This document shows, piece after piece, positions 1 through 7,275 of a stretch of 64,000 nt of DNA. Source of the stretch: Streptomyces venezuelae (GTDB lineage: Bacteria; Actinomycetota; Actinomycetes; Streptomycetales; Streptomycetaceae); contig NZ_CP029193.1 of the NCBI RefSeq assembly GCF_008642355.1, positions 3,310,001 through 3,374,000 of the forward strand, written 5' to 3'. Under the pieces are notes generated by a model, which saw only the letters and a program-made list of their open reading frames with translations, searched no databases and had not been told where the DNA came from. Numbering within the stretch: position 1 is the stretch's first letter; the number at the start of each line of letters is the position of its first letter. A program made the position numbers and the translations under genes.

Positions 1-139
1 GGCTGCGCGGGAGACGGGGTGCGCCGTGTACGGGGCGAGGTCGGGCCGCTGTGAGCGGTGGCCGGGTTGTCGCCGCCGCCGCGGCGGCTCGTCGTGCGCC
101 CGTGCCGGGGAGCAGCCAGGTCAGGAGCCGGTGCAGCAC

Positions 140-547
140 CTAGCCCTCCCCCAGTTCGCACCAGACGGTCTTGCGGTCCGCTTCTTGTTCCACGCCCCAC
201 CGCAGTGAGACCGCGTCGAGCAGGGCGAGGCCGCGTCCCGTCTCGTCGTCGCTGCCCGCGCTGCGGAGCAGGGGCCAGGCGCGGGGGTCCGGGTCGGTGA
301 CGGCCACGCGAATCCGCCCGTGGGCGGTAGTGAGGCGGACGGTCACGGGCGTTCCCTCGCCGAGGTGCCGGATCACGTTGCTGAGGAGCTCGCTGACGCA
401 GAGCTGGACGTCGGGGAGGGGGCCGTAGGGGTGCGTGCGCAGAACCCGGCGGAGGTCGGGGATGGCTTTGGGGACGGCGAGGAGGTCGAGCTCGAAGTCG
501 GGGGCGGGCAGGGAGGTGACGGTCGGGGCTGGGCCTGGGTCTTGCAT
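140..547 (-). CDS. ATP-binding anti-sigma-type regulator (HATPase, RsbW-like)
   Basis: This 135-residue protein resembles the histidine-kinase-like ATPases of the RsbW/SpoIIAB type that are abundant in Streptomyces. The N box is visible as SELLSNVIRH near residue 55, and the G2 region as ETGRGLALLDAV near residue 103. The usual DxGxG G1 box is degenerate (VTDPDP). The gene is divergent from the XRE regulator at 660, with a 112-base intergenic region carrying inverted repeats. An ATPase next to an XRE/DUF5753 gene and a DUF397 gene is the layout of whiJ/abaA-like modules. The role is inferred as an anti-sigma or partner-switching regulator with unknown partner. Confidence 0.85.
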   Translation of the reverse strand: MQDPGPAPTVTSLPAPDFELDLLAVPKAIPDLRRVLRTHPYGPLPDVQLCVSELLSNVIRHLGEGTPVTVRLTTAHGRIRVAVTDPDPRAWPLLRSAGSDDETGRGLALLDAVSLRWGVEQEADRKTVWCELGEG

Positions 548-570
548 GCGGGTACGCCTTCCGTGCGCTC

Positions 571-588
571 TGTGACGGTTCGGTCACA
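571..588. promoter_or_regulatory. inverted repeat, candidate operator (TGTGAC-N6-GTCACA)
   Basis: A perfect 6-base-arm inverted repeat lies in the divergent intergenic region between the ATPase gene and the XRE gene. Its position, about 24 bases upstream of the ATPase start and 72 bases upstream of the XRE start, suits an autoregulatory operator. Binding is inferred. Confidence 0.4.
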
Positions 589-627
589 CAGTGGCGTGGG
601 TCGGCGTAACGTGACAGGGGTTTCAGC

Positions 628-647
628 TCCACAGTGCGAAGTGTGGA
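628..647. promoter_or_regulatory. second inverted repeat (TCCACA-N8-TGTGGA)
   Basis: A perfect 6-base-arm inverted repeat ends 12 bases before the GTG start of the XRE gene. It could be an operator, or a small stem near the ribosome-binding site. It differs in sequence from the repeat at 571-588. Confidence 0.3.
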
Positions 648-659
648 AGGCGGGCAACT

Positions 660-1511
660 GTGGCGGTACGCAAGGACATCGACGGCTCGGCGAGCGTGCC
701 CGCCTTCTACGGCAAGGAGCTGCGCTGGAAACGGGAGGCGGCGGGGCGGACGCTTCAGGAGACGGTCGCGGGCAGCTTCTACGGGGCGTCGTATCTGAGT
801 GAGATCGAGCGGGGCGAGCGCCGGATGCCGCTGGAAATGGCCCGCCATGTGGACCAGTTCCTGGGGACGGACGGGTTCTTCGAACGGCGGTGCGCGGACG
901 TGCACAAGGCCCGGAAGGGCGCGCACGCGGCGTACTTCGTGCAGGTCCTGGAAGCGGAACCGCGGGCGCGGACCATCGAGGAGTGGAACAACGCGCTCAT
1001 CCCGGGGTTGTTGCAGACCGGGGCGTACGCACGGGCGGTCATCCACTCGACGCACCCACTGGACCTTCCGGAGGAAGTCGACGCGAAGATCGACGCTCGG
1101 TTGCAGCGGGCCAAGCTCTTCGACGACCCGAAGAAACCGGAGTACTGGACGATCCTGCACGAGTCCCTGCTGCGGGAGCCGATTCTGCCACCGGAGGAGA
1201 TGGCTGAGCAGCTCGACCACGTCGCAGCGTTGGCTAAACGCCGTCGCATCGTTCCACAGATTCTCTTGTGGAACGCTCCAACCCGTCCCTTCATGGGGTT
1301 GCCGCTGAAGTTCATGGAGTTCGACGACGCGCCTCCGCTCATGTACACGGAAGGCCCGTACCACGGACAGTGTGTGGACGATCCGGCCCTCGTGAAGCCG
1401 TACCGGAAGACATACGATCGGCTCAGGGCCGCCGCACTGCCGCCGGAGGCGTCCCTCGCCATGATCGAGGATGCGGCTGAGGAATACCGAAATGGCAAGC
1501 CACGACGTTGA
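660..1511 (+). CDS. XRE-family regulator with DUF5753 domain
   Basis: The protein has 283 residues and starts with GTG. An N-terminal helix-turn-helix (about residues 18-60, including SYLSEIERGERRMP) is followed by a DUF5753 sensor-like domain with the typical WNNALIPGLLQTGAYARA segment near residue 108. This is the standard architecture of the large Streptomyces family that pairs with DUF397 proteins. The gene overlaps the DUF397 gene at 1492 by 20 bases, so the two are probably translated together. It is divergent from the ATPase gene at 140-547. It is likely a DNA-binding regulator of morphology or secondary metabolism, but the target is unknown. Confidence 0.93.
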   Translation: MAVRKDIDGSASVPAFYGKELRWKREAAGRTLQETVAGSFYGASYLSEIERGERRMPLEMARHVDQFLGTDGFFERRCADVHKARKGAHAAYFVQVLEAEPRARTIEEWNNALIPGLLQTGAYARAVIHSTHPLDLPEEVDAKIDARLQRAKLFDDPKKPEYWTILHESLLREPILPPEEMAEQLDHVAALAKRRRIVPQILLWNAPTRPFMGLPLKFMEFDDAPPLMYTEGPYHGQCVDDPALVKPYRKTYDRLRAAALPPEASLAMIEDAAEEYRNGKPRR

Positions 1512-1779
1512 CTTGAGCACCGCCGTGTGGCGCAAGAGCAGCCACAGCAACGGCGACGGCGGTGATTGTGTAGAGGTCGCCGAACGCTTTCCCGGCGCCG
1601 CCCGCTGGCGCAAGAGCAGCAACGGCACTGGCGGCGACTGCGTCGAAGTCACCGTTGGCCTCCCCGACCTCATCCCTGTCCGCGACTCCAAGAACCCGCA
1701 CGGTCCCGCCCTCGTGATCCCGGCAACCGCCTGGACCCTCTTCGTCGAGGCGGTCACAAAGGGGGAGCTGGCGGGTTAA
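1492..1779 (+). CDS. DUF397 protein with duplicated WRKSS motif
   Basis: This small DUF397 protein (95 residues from ATG 1492) overlaps the end of the XRE gene. DUF397 proteins normally have one WRKSSxSxxxGxCVEVA block followed by a VRDSKxPxGPxL block. Here the first block occurs twice, as WRKSSHSNGDGGDCVEV and WRKSSNGTGGDCVEV (DNA about 1527-1583 and 1605-1654). The VRDSKNPHGPAL block and an AWTLFVEAV tail are present once. DUF397 proteins act as partners or antagonists of the adjacent XRE regulator; that role is inferred from family context. An in-frame upstream start at 1471 exists but would increase the overlap. Confidence 0.9.
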   Translation: MASHDVDLSTAVWRKSSHSNGDGGDCVEVAERFPGAARWRKSSNGTGGDCVEVTVGLPDLIPVRDSKNPHGPALVIPATAWTLFVEAVTKGELAG

Positions 1780-2155
1780 GGCCTGTCACCGCAGACGGAT
1801 CGTCTCGGGCGGCTCCTCACAAAGCCGCAGGTCAGGTGGCCGGTCCATCACGCCGGCACCGAGCCAGCTCAAGGGCACATTGTTGAACGTGAGTTACCGC
1901 TGCTGTCAGCCGACGCCGCGCCAGTTGCCCGGCGAGTTCGCCGCTGTTCGCGCTGCCTGAGGCATGCCGAGCCGCCGTGCTCATGTCGGCGAGTTCCGCT
2001 GTCTCTGCGGCCGTCTCGGGGATCGTGTGCTCGCACATCACGAGATCGTCTACCCGACAACGCGAATATCGGCGATGCGCCATAGACCCGCGGCCTCCGC
2101 TCGCCATACCGTCGTCATCGCGGCAGGGACCGACCCCGCCCCATAGGAGGCGACG
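1780..2155. other. intergenic region with one copy of a 25-base repeated element
   Basis: I see no convincing gene in these 376 bases; the open frames here have poor codon character. At 2044-2068 there is an element that recurs with 23 of 25 identities at 3695-3719. Its core is TCTACCCGACAACGCG. It lies about 90 bases upstream of the small gene at 2156 and probably belongs to that promoter region. A purine-rich GGAGG at about 2146-2150 serves as the ribosome-binding site of the gene at 2156. Confidence 0.5.
2044..2068. repeat. 25-base repeated upstream element, copy 1
   Basis: The element matches 3695-3719 at 23 of 25 positions; the shared core TCTACCCGACAACGCG is identical. Copy 1 precedes the small gene at 2156 and copy 2 precedes the DUF397 gene at 3823, at about 90-105 bases in both cases. 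A shared regulator site or promoter is inferred. Confidence 0.6.
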
Positions 2156-2365
2156 ATGCCCCGACAGGAATTGACCCGCCTGACCGGTAGGGTCGGCGGG
2201 CCTGACTGCGACGATGACGATTGCCCGAACGTCTACCGCACCAAAAGCGGTTCGTTCATCGTCCAAGGGGACCTGTCCGACGTCTTCGTCACACCCAGCG
2301 GTGAGGGCCTGGTAGAAATTCCCGAGCACGTCCTGAGGGAGGCCGTCCGTGCTCTTGGATGGTGA
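2156..2365 (+). CDS. small conserved protein of DUF6879/DUF397 module
   Basis: This 69-residue acidic protein begins MPRQELTRLTGRV and contains a DCDDDDCPNVYRT segment, so two cysteines flank an Asp run, and a GSFIVQGDLSD segment. It is preceded by a good GGAGG ribosome-binding site and overlaps the start of the DUF6879 gene, so the two look co-translated. Small proteins of this kind often precede DUF6879 genes in streptomycetes. I do not recognise a biochemical function. The Cys/Asp cluster could bind a metal, which is only a guess. Confidence 0.8.
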   Translation: MPRQELTRLTGRVGGPDCDDDDCPNVYRTKSGSFIVQGDLSDVFVTPSGEGLVEIPEHVLREAVRALGW

Positions 2366-2873
2366 GGACTGGCGCAGGTACTTCGACGCTTTCGCGCACG
2401 AAGCCTGGCGGTTCGAGGCTCAACCGACGTACACCATGCCCAAAGAACAGGAAAGCCTCGCGCGTTTCCTACGCGGTGCGGACAAACCCTCTGCGCACAA
2501 CGCACGCTGGCACGAACGGGTACGCGGGTATGTCAAATCCGGCAAGCGTATCGGCCGGGTCCGAATCGTTCGGCGTCCCCTCACAGATTACCAGCGATAC
2601 CAGTTCGCTTGGGGGATACCAGGAAACATCGCGGCCGGCGAAGACATCCGCATCCTGGATGTGACACTGGAGGACTACGGCTTGCCGCTCTCCGGGCGTG
2701 ACTGGTGGCTGTTCGACGAAGCACGCATAGCTCACCTGAACTTTCGGCCGGACGGAACCCAAATCAATCGTGAGGCCTTTGAGGGCGACCCGACCCCATA
2801 TCTGGAGTGGAAGCGCACAGCCCTGGAGCACTCCGTGACCTTCGAGGAGTACGTGAAGGGCCTTGACGTTTGA
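2349..2873 (+). CDS. DUF6879 family protein
   Basis: The protein has 174 residues, with a GTG start at 2349 inside the preceding gene (17-base overlap). The sequence has features I associate with DUF6879: an N-terminal FAHEAWRFEAQPTY segment, central RVRIVRRPLTDYQRYQF, and DWWLFDEARIAHLNF near residue 118. No catalytic motif is evident. It overlaps the TTG start of the XRE gene at 2863 by 11 bases, so 2156, 2349 and 2863 form one tightly packed operon. Proteins of this family travel with XRE/DUF397 regulators; the molecular role is unknown. Confidence 0.85.
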   Translation: MLLDGEDWRRYFDAFAHEAWRFEAQPTYTMPKEQESLARFLRGADKPSAHNARWHERVRGYVKSGKRIGRVRIVRRPLTDYQRYQFAWGIPGNIAAGEDIRILDVTLEDYGLPLSGRDWWLFDEARIAHLNFRPDGTQINREAFEGDPTPYLEWKRTALEHSVTFEEYVKGLDV

Positions 2874-3696
2874 CCCAGGGCAGCTGGGTCAGTCAAAGGC
2901 AGACCTGGCGAAGGCACTCCGCGACATGCGCAAGCGAGCCAACCGAACGCAGGTCTGGCTCGCTCGGCGCTGCAACATCTCACAGACCAAACTCAGCAAC
3001 ATCGAGACGGGTCGCGTCACACCGGGCCTTGTCGATGTCGAATTGATCCTCCGAGTCTTGCAGGCACCCCCAGAAGCCGTGGCGGAGGTGACCGCTCTTG
3101 CGCGGCTCGCCCACACGGAATGGCAGGGAAAGAGGGCGTCCTGGCGCAGAGGCCTCGAAAAGCGGCAGGCGGAGTTGAGCGGACTCGAAGCAGAGGCTGC
3201 AGAACTACGCTACTTCCTGCCCTCGATGGTTACAGGACTCCTGGCCACACCTGACTACATCAGAGCAAGCCTTGGCCATGCACCTGTCGACATCTCCAAG
3301 ACAGTGGCCAGAAAAATGGAACGACAGTCGATTCTGTACGACAGCACCAAACGTTTCACGTTCCTTTTGACCGAGCAGGCCATCAGATGGGCCCTGCTTC
3401 CACACTCGGCAATGGCTGCACAAATCGACCGCATCACTGCTATCTCGCACATCCCGTACACACGCATCGGGGTCATCCCCCTCGGTACGCCCATCACGCG
3501 TGGCCCACTGAATACGTTCACGATCTACGATGACCGGCTCGCAACCGTAGAGACATTCACGGGACGCATAGTGTTCCAGGACGCCAGAGACATCGCAGGG
3601 CACCTGGAAGTATTTGGCCTCTATGAACGTAGTGCCACCTACGGCGAGGAAGCCAGGAAGATACTCAGGGAATGGGCATCCCGCTTCCGTTCGTGA
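2863..3696 (+). CDS. XRE-family regulator with DUF5753 domain
   Basis: This protein has 277 residues and a TTG start overlapping the DUF6879 gene. The helix-turn-helix lies at about residues 18-60 (TQVWLARRCNISQTKLSNIETGRV). The DUF5753 region follows, with FLPSMVTGLLATPDYIRASLG near residue 115 and a GVIPLGTP segment near residue 203. Its base composition is noticeably less GC-rich than the core genes in this window, which hints at accessory origin. The stop codon lies at the start of repeated element copy 2, and the DUF397 gene follows at 3823. Regulatory target unknown. Confidence 0.92.
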   Translation: MTFDPGQLGQSKADLAKALRDMRKRANRTQVWLARRCNISQTKLSNIETGRVTPGLVDVELILRVLQAPPEAVAEVTALARLAHTEWQGKRASWRRGLEKRQAELSGLEAEAAELRYFLPSMVTGLLATPDYIRASLGHAPVDISKTVARKMERQSILYDSTKRFTFLLTEQAIRWALLPHSAMAAQIDRITAISHIPYTRIGVIPLGTPITRGPLNTFTIYDDRLATVETFTGRIVFQDARDIAGHLEVFGLYERSATYGEEARKILREWASRFRS

Positions 3697-3719
3697 TCCT
3701 CTACCCGACAACGCGGATA
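3695..3719. repeat. 25-base repeated upstream element, copy 2
   Basis: This copy begins at the stop codon of the XRE gene and lies 104 bases upstream of the DUF397 start at 3823. It differs from copy 1 at two positions. Because it sits between the regulator gene and its DUF397 partner, separate transcription of the partner under the same control as the operon is a reasonable inference. Confidence 0.6.
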
Positions 3720-3822
3720 GGTCTGGTATCTGCACTGTCGGCGGCCGATGCTTTCCGTGGCGGCTTCGAAACGGTGCTGGACGAGTCCGCCATATCCGCG
3801 ATTCCGCTACGGAAGGCACACC

Positions 3823-4056
3823 ATGCCTCAACCCGACCTTTACACCCTTCCCCTCCCCGCGTCCGGCGCGTTCAACAAGGCCTGCGGCGGCAACACCCAC
3901 CCTGACGGCGAAGCGTGCGTGACCCTCGCGAAGATCGGCGCGGGTGCTTGGGCCGTGGGTGACAGCAAGCGCCCCGGCGCCGAACCGCTGCGCTTCAGCA
4001 CGGATGAGCTGGACGCCGCCGGTATCGACCCGGTGCGCTTCGGGCTCTCGACCTGA
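3823..4056 (+). CDS. DUF397-like small protein
   Basis: The 77-residue protein starts MPQPDLYTLPLPASGAFNKACGGNTHPDGEACVTLAKIG. It resembles divergent DUF397 proteins: the FNKACGGNTH...CVTLA segment stands where WRKSSYS...CVEVA is usual, and DSKRPGAEPLRFSTDE corresponds to the DSKxPxGPxLxF block. The ATG at 3823 is used because upstream in-frame codons fall in sequence without coding character. It lies downstream of the XRE gene and completes the second module. Confidence 0.8.
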   Translation: MPQPDLYTLPLPASGAFNKACGGNTHPDGEACVTLAKIGAGAWAVGDSKRPGAEPLRFSTDELDAAGIDPVRFGLST

Positions 4057-4163
4057 TCGTTCGCATACGTCCGGCCGGGCTTCGTCCCCTTGACAGGACA
4101 GGAGCCGGCCGGGCCCTCAGCTTCCCTCCATTCGCCTGCGCACACCGCCGAAAGGGACGACCG

Positions 4164-4649
4164 TTGCACCACCACGGATACCTGTGGACCGGCCCTAAAC
4201 AGAGGTTCGACGTGGACGCACTGCGGCGGCCTCCGCCCCCTCATCCGCCCCCGGACGAGAGCCGTCCCGAACTGATCCAACGTCACCGCGAGGTGCAGGC
4301 GGAGTTTCCCGTCGTGGACCTGCCTCCACTGGAGACCGCGTACTGGCTCATCAAACCGGAGAAACTGATCCGGGGAACGTGGAGGGAATCGAAGGGCGCG
4401 GCGGACTGGCTCGGGGCGCGGTTGGCAGAGTACGCGCCCCGGTTCACGTCCAGGGCGGCCCGGGACCCGACGCGTCTGGCAGACCTGGTCGTCTCTGCGG
4501 ACGAACGGCTCGGCCACGGCGGTGACGTATCGCACGGCTGCTACCTGGAACGACCCTCGTTCCTGTCCCTGGCCCTGGTGTGCTGCTCTCCGAACCGCGC
4601 CATGCCTCAGCTGAGATGTCCGGCAGGAGTTACTTTGCACGAGGAGTGA
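4164..4649 (+). CDS. hypothetical protein
   Basis: This 161-residue protein starts with TTG, preceded by GAAAGGGACGA as ribosome-binding site. It begins MHHHGYLWTGPKQRFDVDAL and has a proline-rich stretch (PPPPHPPP) at about residues 23-30 and ETAYWLIKPEKLIRGTWRES near residue 57. Codon use looks genuine, with strong third-position GC. I know of similar hypothetical proteins in streptomycetes but no function. Context gives no clear partner. Confidence 0.65.
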   Translation: MHHHGYLWTGPKQRFDVDALRRPPPPHPPPDESRPELIQRHREVQAEFPVVDLPPLETAYWLIKPEKLIRGTWRESKGAADWLGARLAEYAPRFTSRAARDPTRLADLVVSADERLGHGGDVSHGCYLERPSFLSLALVCCSPNRAMPQLRCPAGVTLHEE

Positions 4650-4714
4650 CAGCGACCCGACCGAGCCTCGCTCAGGGCCTGTCCCCAAGCCCGCCCCCGT
4701 GGCAAGATCGCCGA

Positions 4715-5125
4715 ATGCTACGACTCACTGACTTCATCATCGACTGCCCCGACGCGATGAAGCTGGCAGCCTTCTACTCCGAGGTGACGGGGGTCCCGGT
4801 CAAGGCGGACAGCAACGAGCACTGGGCCGGCATCCGGCTCGGCGACATCGAGCTGGCCTTCACCCCGGTGGAGGACTACCGCGCCCCGCAGTGGCCCGGC
4901 AGCGAGCACCCCAAGCAGTTCCACCTCGACTTCGAGGTCGACGACATCGAGGCCGAACAGAGCCGCGTCCTGGCCCTCGGCGCGACCCTGAAGCAGGACA
5001 TGGTCGGCCCCGAGGGCTATGGATTCCGCGTGTACATCGACCCCGTCGGCCACCCCTTCTGCCTCTGCCGCAACAAGGGTGTGACCTGGACCGATGAGGG
5101 ACCCGTCTGGCCCGAGCGCGACTAG
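4715..5125 (+). CDS. VOC family (glyoxalase/bleomycin-resistance fold) protein
   Basis: The protein has 136 residues. A single VOC domain shows the typical opening (DFIIDCPDAMKLAAFYSEVTG), the central HLDFEVDDIEAEQSRVLALGA strand-helix block, and the C-terminal YIDPVGHPFCLCR strand. These contain the His and Glu positions used for metal binding in the superfamily. Substrate cannot be told from sequence; members include glyoxalases, dioxygenases and antibiotic-binding proteins. Longer upstream in-frame starts are ignored because the homologous domain begins here. Confidence 0.9.
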   Translation: MLRLTDFIIDCPDAMKLAAFYSEVTGVPVKADSNEHWAGIRLGDIELAFTPVEDYRAPQWPGSEHPKQFHLDFEVDDIEAEQSRVLALGATLKQDMVGPEGYGFRVYIDPVGHPFCLCRNKGVTWTDEGPVWPERD

Positions 5126-5153
5126 CGGGCCCTCACCCTCGGGGGGATGATTC

Positions 5154-5483
5154 GTGGCGACCGCGGGACAAGTTCAGGAAAAGCTCGGCCAGGTACTTCT
5201 CGGCGTGCAGCGGGAGGGACCCGGCGTGGCCGTCGAGATTCTGGAGCTTCGCGTCGGTGACGTCGCTCCTGCCTTGCTGATCGAGCTCGATGTGCGGGTC
5301 TCGGGAGAGCTGTGGCGCGTCTCCCTGGACTACAAGGGGCAGGAGACAAGCCTCGTCAGCGGTGATCTTGCCGACGAGACGGTGGACTATCTCGCCCTGC
5401 TCATGCGCACCCACCTCTTCGAGTGGTGGCATACGAAGGCCACGGAGAGGGTGGCCAAACGTATGGGCGTCAGGCTGGCTTAG
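5154..5483 (+). CDS. hypothetical protein
   Basis: This 109-residue protein has a GTG start shortly downstream of a purine-rich GGGGGGATGA. It contains no signal peptide or membrane segment. The sequence reads as a small alpha/beta protein, with ALLIELDVRVSGELWRVSLDY in the middle and a Trp/His-rich HLFEWWHTKATERVAKRMG tail. I do not recognise the family. It ends 34 bases before the convergent regulator gene. Confidence 0.65.
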   Translation: MATAGQVQEKLGQVLLGVQREGPGVAVEILELRVGDVAPALLIELDVRVSGELWRVSLDYKGQETSLVSGDLADETVDYLALLMRTHLFEWWHTKATERVAKRMGVRLA

Positions 5484-5517
5484 CCAGGCGGTAGGGGGGT
5501 CCGGTACGGCGCGGTCG

Positions 5518-6381
5518 TCAGCCCGGCACGTCCATGCGCTGTGTGCCGATGACCGACAGCAGCCGCATCGCCTCCTCCGAGCCCGGCGCCGCCGTGTAGA
5601 TGAAGACCCGTTGGTCGCGGTCGGTGATGTCCAGGACGTCGCAGTGCATGGCGATGAAGCCGACCGTGGGGTGCTGGAAGGTCTTGCAGAGGGTGGGGCG
5701 GGGCGCCACCTCGTGGGTGGCCCAGAGCGTGGCGAACTCGGGGCTGTGCGTGCGGAGTTCGTGCACGAGCGCGCTCACTTCCGGGTCCTCCGGATAGCGT
5801 GCGGCCGTCGCTCGGAGGTGTTGGGCCATCGTTCGGGCGAACTCGTCCGTGTTCGGGACTCCGTAGAGGGTGCAGCCTTCGCCCGCCTTCCGGGAGGACA
5901 GGAACGTGCGGCGAGCCATGTTGCGGTCCCTGCGGGGCAGGACGGAGAAGTCCTCCATCAGGGCTGCCGCCAGGTTGTTCCAGGCGATTACCTCGTACGT
6001 TGCCGACAGAACGATCGCCGCCGCCTCCGGGAGCCTGTCCAGGAGTTGGACGATGCTCGGCCTCACCTCCCTCGACGGGCCCGGGGGCGGGGACGGCGGG
6101 ACGCCCGCCAAGTGGTGGAGGTGGTCGCGCTCCGGGTCCGACAGGCGCAGTGCGCGGGCCAGTTGGGCCAGGACCTCGCGGGACGGGCGCGGGGCGCGGG
6201 CCTGTTCCAGGCGCGTGTAGTACTCCGTCGAGATGTACGCCAGCTGCGCCACCTCCTCGCGGCGCAGGCCCGGAGTGCGGCGGCGCGGGCCCGCGGGCAG
6301 GCCCACGTCGGCGGGCGTGATGCGTTCGCGCCTGCCGCGCAGGAAGTCCGCCAGGTCGCGTTCCCGTTCTTCTCGGTTCAC
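5518..6381 (-). CDS. MmyB-type helix-turn-helix transcriptional regulator
   Basis: The protein has 287 residues from GTG 6381. It has an N-terminal HTH (about residues 25-70, TPGLRREEVAQLAYISTEYYTRLEQARAPRPS) followed by a MmyB-like ligand-binding domain (AAAIVLSATYEVIAWNNLAAALMEDF near residue 120; C-terminal RVFIYTAAPGSEE). This architecture is common in actinomycetes, where such regulators often control an adjacent, divergently read short-chain dehydrogenase gene. That arrangement is present here with the SDR at 6469. The 87-base intergenic region probably holds both promoters. Confidence 0.92.
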   Translation of the reverse strand: MNREERERDLADFLRGRRERITPADVGLPAGPRRRTPGLRREEVAQLAYISTEYYTRLEQARAPRPSREVLAQLARALRLSDPERDHLHHLAGVPPSPPPGPSREVRPSIVQLLDRLPEAAAIVLSATYEVIAWNNLAAALMEDFSVLPRRDRNMARRTFLSSRKAGEGCTLYGVPNTDEFARTMAQHLRATAARYPEDPEVSALVHELRTHSPEFATLWATHEVAPRPTLCKTFQHPTVGFIAMHCDVLDITDRDQRVFIYTAAPGSEEAMRLLSVIGTQRMDVPG

Positions 6382-6468
6382 TGTGTCAGTGTGCCGGGCG
6401 TCTGCGCAGCTCAGCCAGGTACTGGTGGGGCCTGGATGGGGGGCGCGGGGCGGCGCAGGCTCCTCGGT

Positions 6469-7257
6469 ATGAACGACATGACGCATTCCAGTGGTGCCGG
6501 TCTGCTCGCCGGCAAGGTCGCCCTCGTCACCGGCGCCGGGCGCGGGATCGGTGCCGCCGCCGCCCGGCTCTTCGCCCGGGAGGGGGCCCGCGTGATGCTT
6601 GCCTCTCGTACCGAGGAACAGTTGAGCAGTGTCGTCGAGGGGATACGGGGGCACGGGGGCGTCGCCGGGTACGTCGTGTGTGACCTCGGGGACGGCGCGA
6701 GCGTACGCCGTGCCGTCGAGCGGGTCGTCGAGGTCCACGGGCGGCTCGACGTCGCCTTCAACAATGGGGCGAGCGGGCAGCCGCCCGGCCCCATGGACCA
6801 ACTGTCCGAGGACGACTTCGACCACGTGACCGGCGTCAATCTCAAGGGGACCTGGCTCGCCATGAACGCCGAGGTCGCGGCCATCCGCGCCACGTCAAAA
6901 CGCGGGGCCATCGTCAATACGTCCAGTGTCGGCAGCCTCGTGGCCAACCCCGCCCTGCCCGCGTACGCGGCGACGAAGCGCGCCGTCAACAGTCTCACCG
7001 CGTCCGCCGCCGTCACGTACGGGCCCGAGGACATCCGCGTCAACGCCGTCGCGCCCGGCACCACGCTCACCGAGATGCTCCGTGAGTGGGACGAGGACTC
7101 CCCCGGCACCATCGACCACCTGAACTCCCAGACTCCGCTGGGGCGTGCCGCCGATCCCGAGGAGATCGCCCAGGCCGCCGCATGGTTGCTGAGCGATCGG
7201 GCCTCGTACGTCACCGGCACCGTGCTGCGGGTGGACGGGGGGATGTGGGCCGCCTGA
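6469..7257 (+). CDS. short-chain dehydrogenase/reductase (SDR)
   Basis: This 262-residue classical SDR carries the TGAGRGIGAAAA cofactor motif near residue 19, an NNGAS motif (the usual NNAG is changed to NNGA) near residue 100, and catalytic Ser (NTSSVGS) and YAATK Tyr/Lys. The C-terminal YVTGTVLRVDGGMWA is typical. It is expected to be an NAD(P)-dependent oxidoreductase; the substrate is unknown. It is divergent from the MmyB-type regulator, its likely controller. The ATG at 6469 is chosen; an alternative ATG is three codons downstream. Confidence 0.93.
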   Translation: MNDMTHSSGAGLLAGKVALVTGAGRGIGAAAARLFAREGARVMLASRTEEQLSSVVEGIRGHGGVAGYVVCDLGDGASVRRAVERVVEVHGRLDVAFNNGASGQPPGPMDQLSEDDFDHVTGVNLKGTWLAMNAEVAAIRATSKRGAIVNTSSVGSLVANPALPAYAATKRAVNSLTASAAVTYGPEDIRVNAVAPGTTLTEMLREWDEDSPGTIDHLNSQTPLGRAADPEEIAQAAAWLLSDRASYVTGTVLRVDGGMWAA

Positions 7258-7275
7258 TCCCCAGGGCGGTTCCCG

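Noticed and set aside
1832..2329. Leftward frame of 165 codons in the 1.8-2.3 kb intergenic region
   Set aside because: It overlaps the small gene at 2156 on the other strand, has no ribosome-binding site or domain, and third-position GC is not coding-like.
5290..6468. Upstream extension of the SDR frame of nearly 400 codons
   Set aside because: The extension is antisense to the MmyB-type regulator and is Arg/Gly-rich; the SDR fold starts at 6469.
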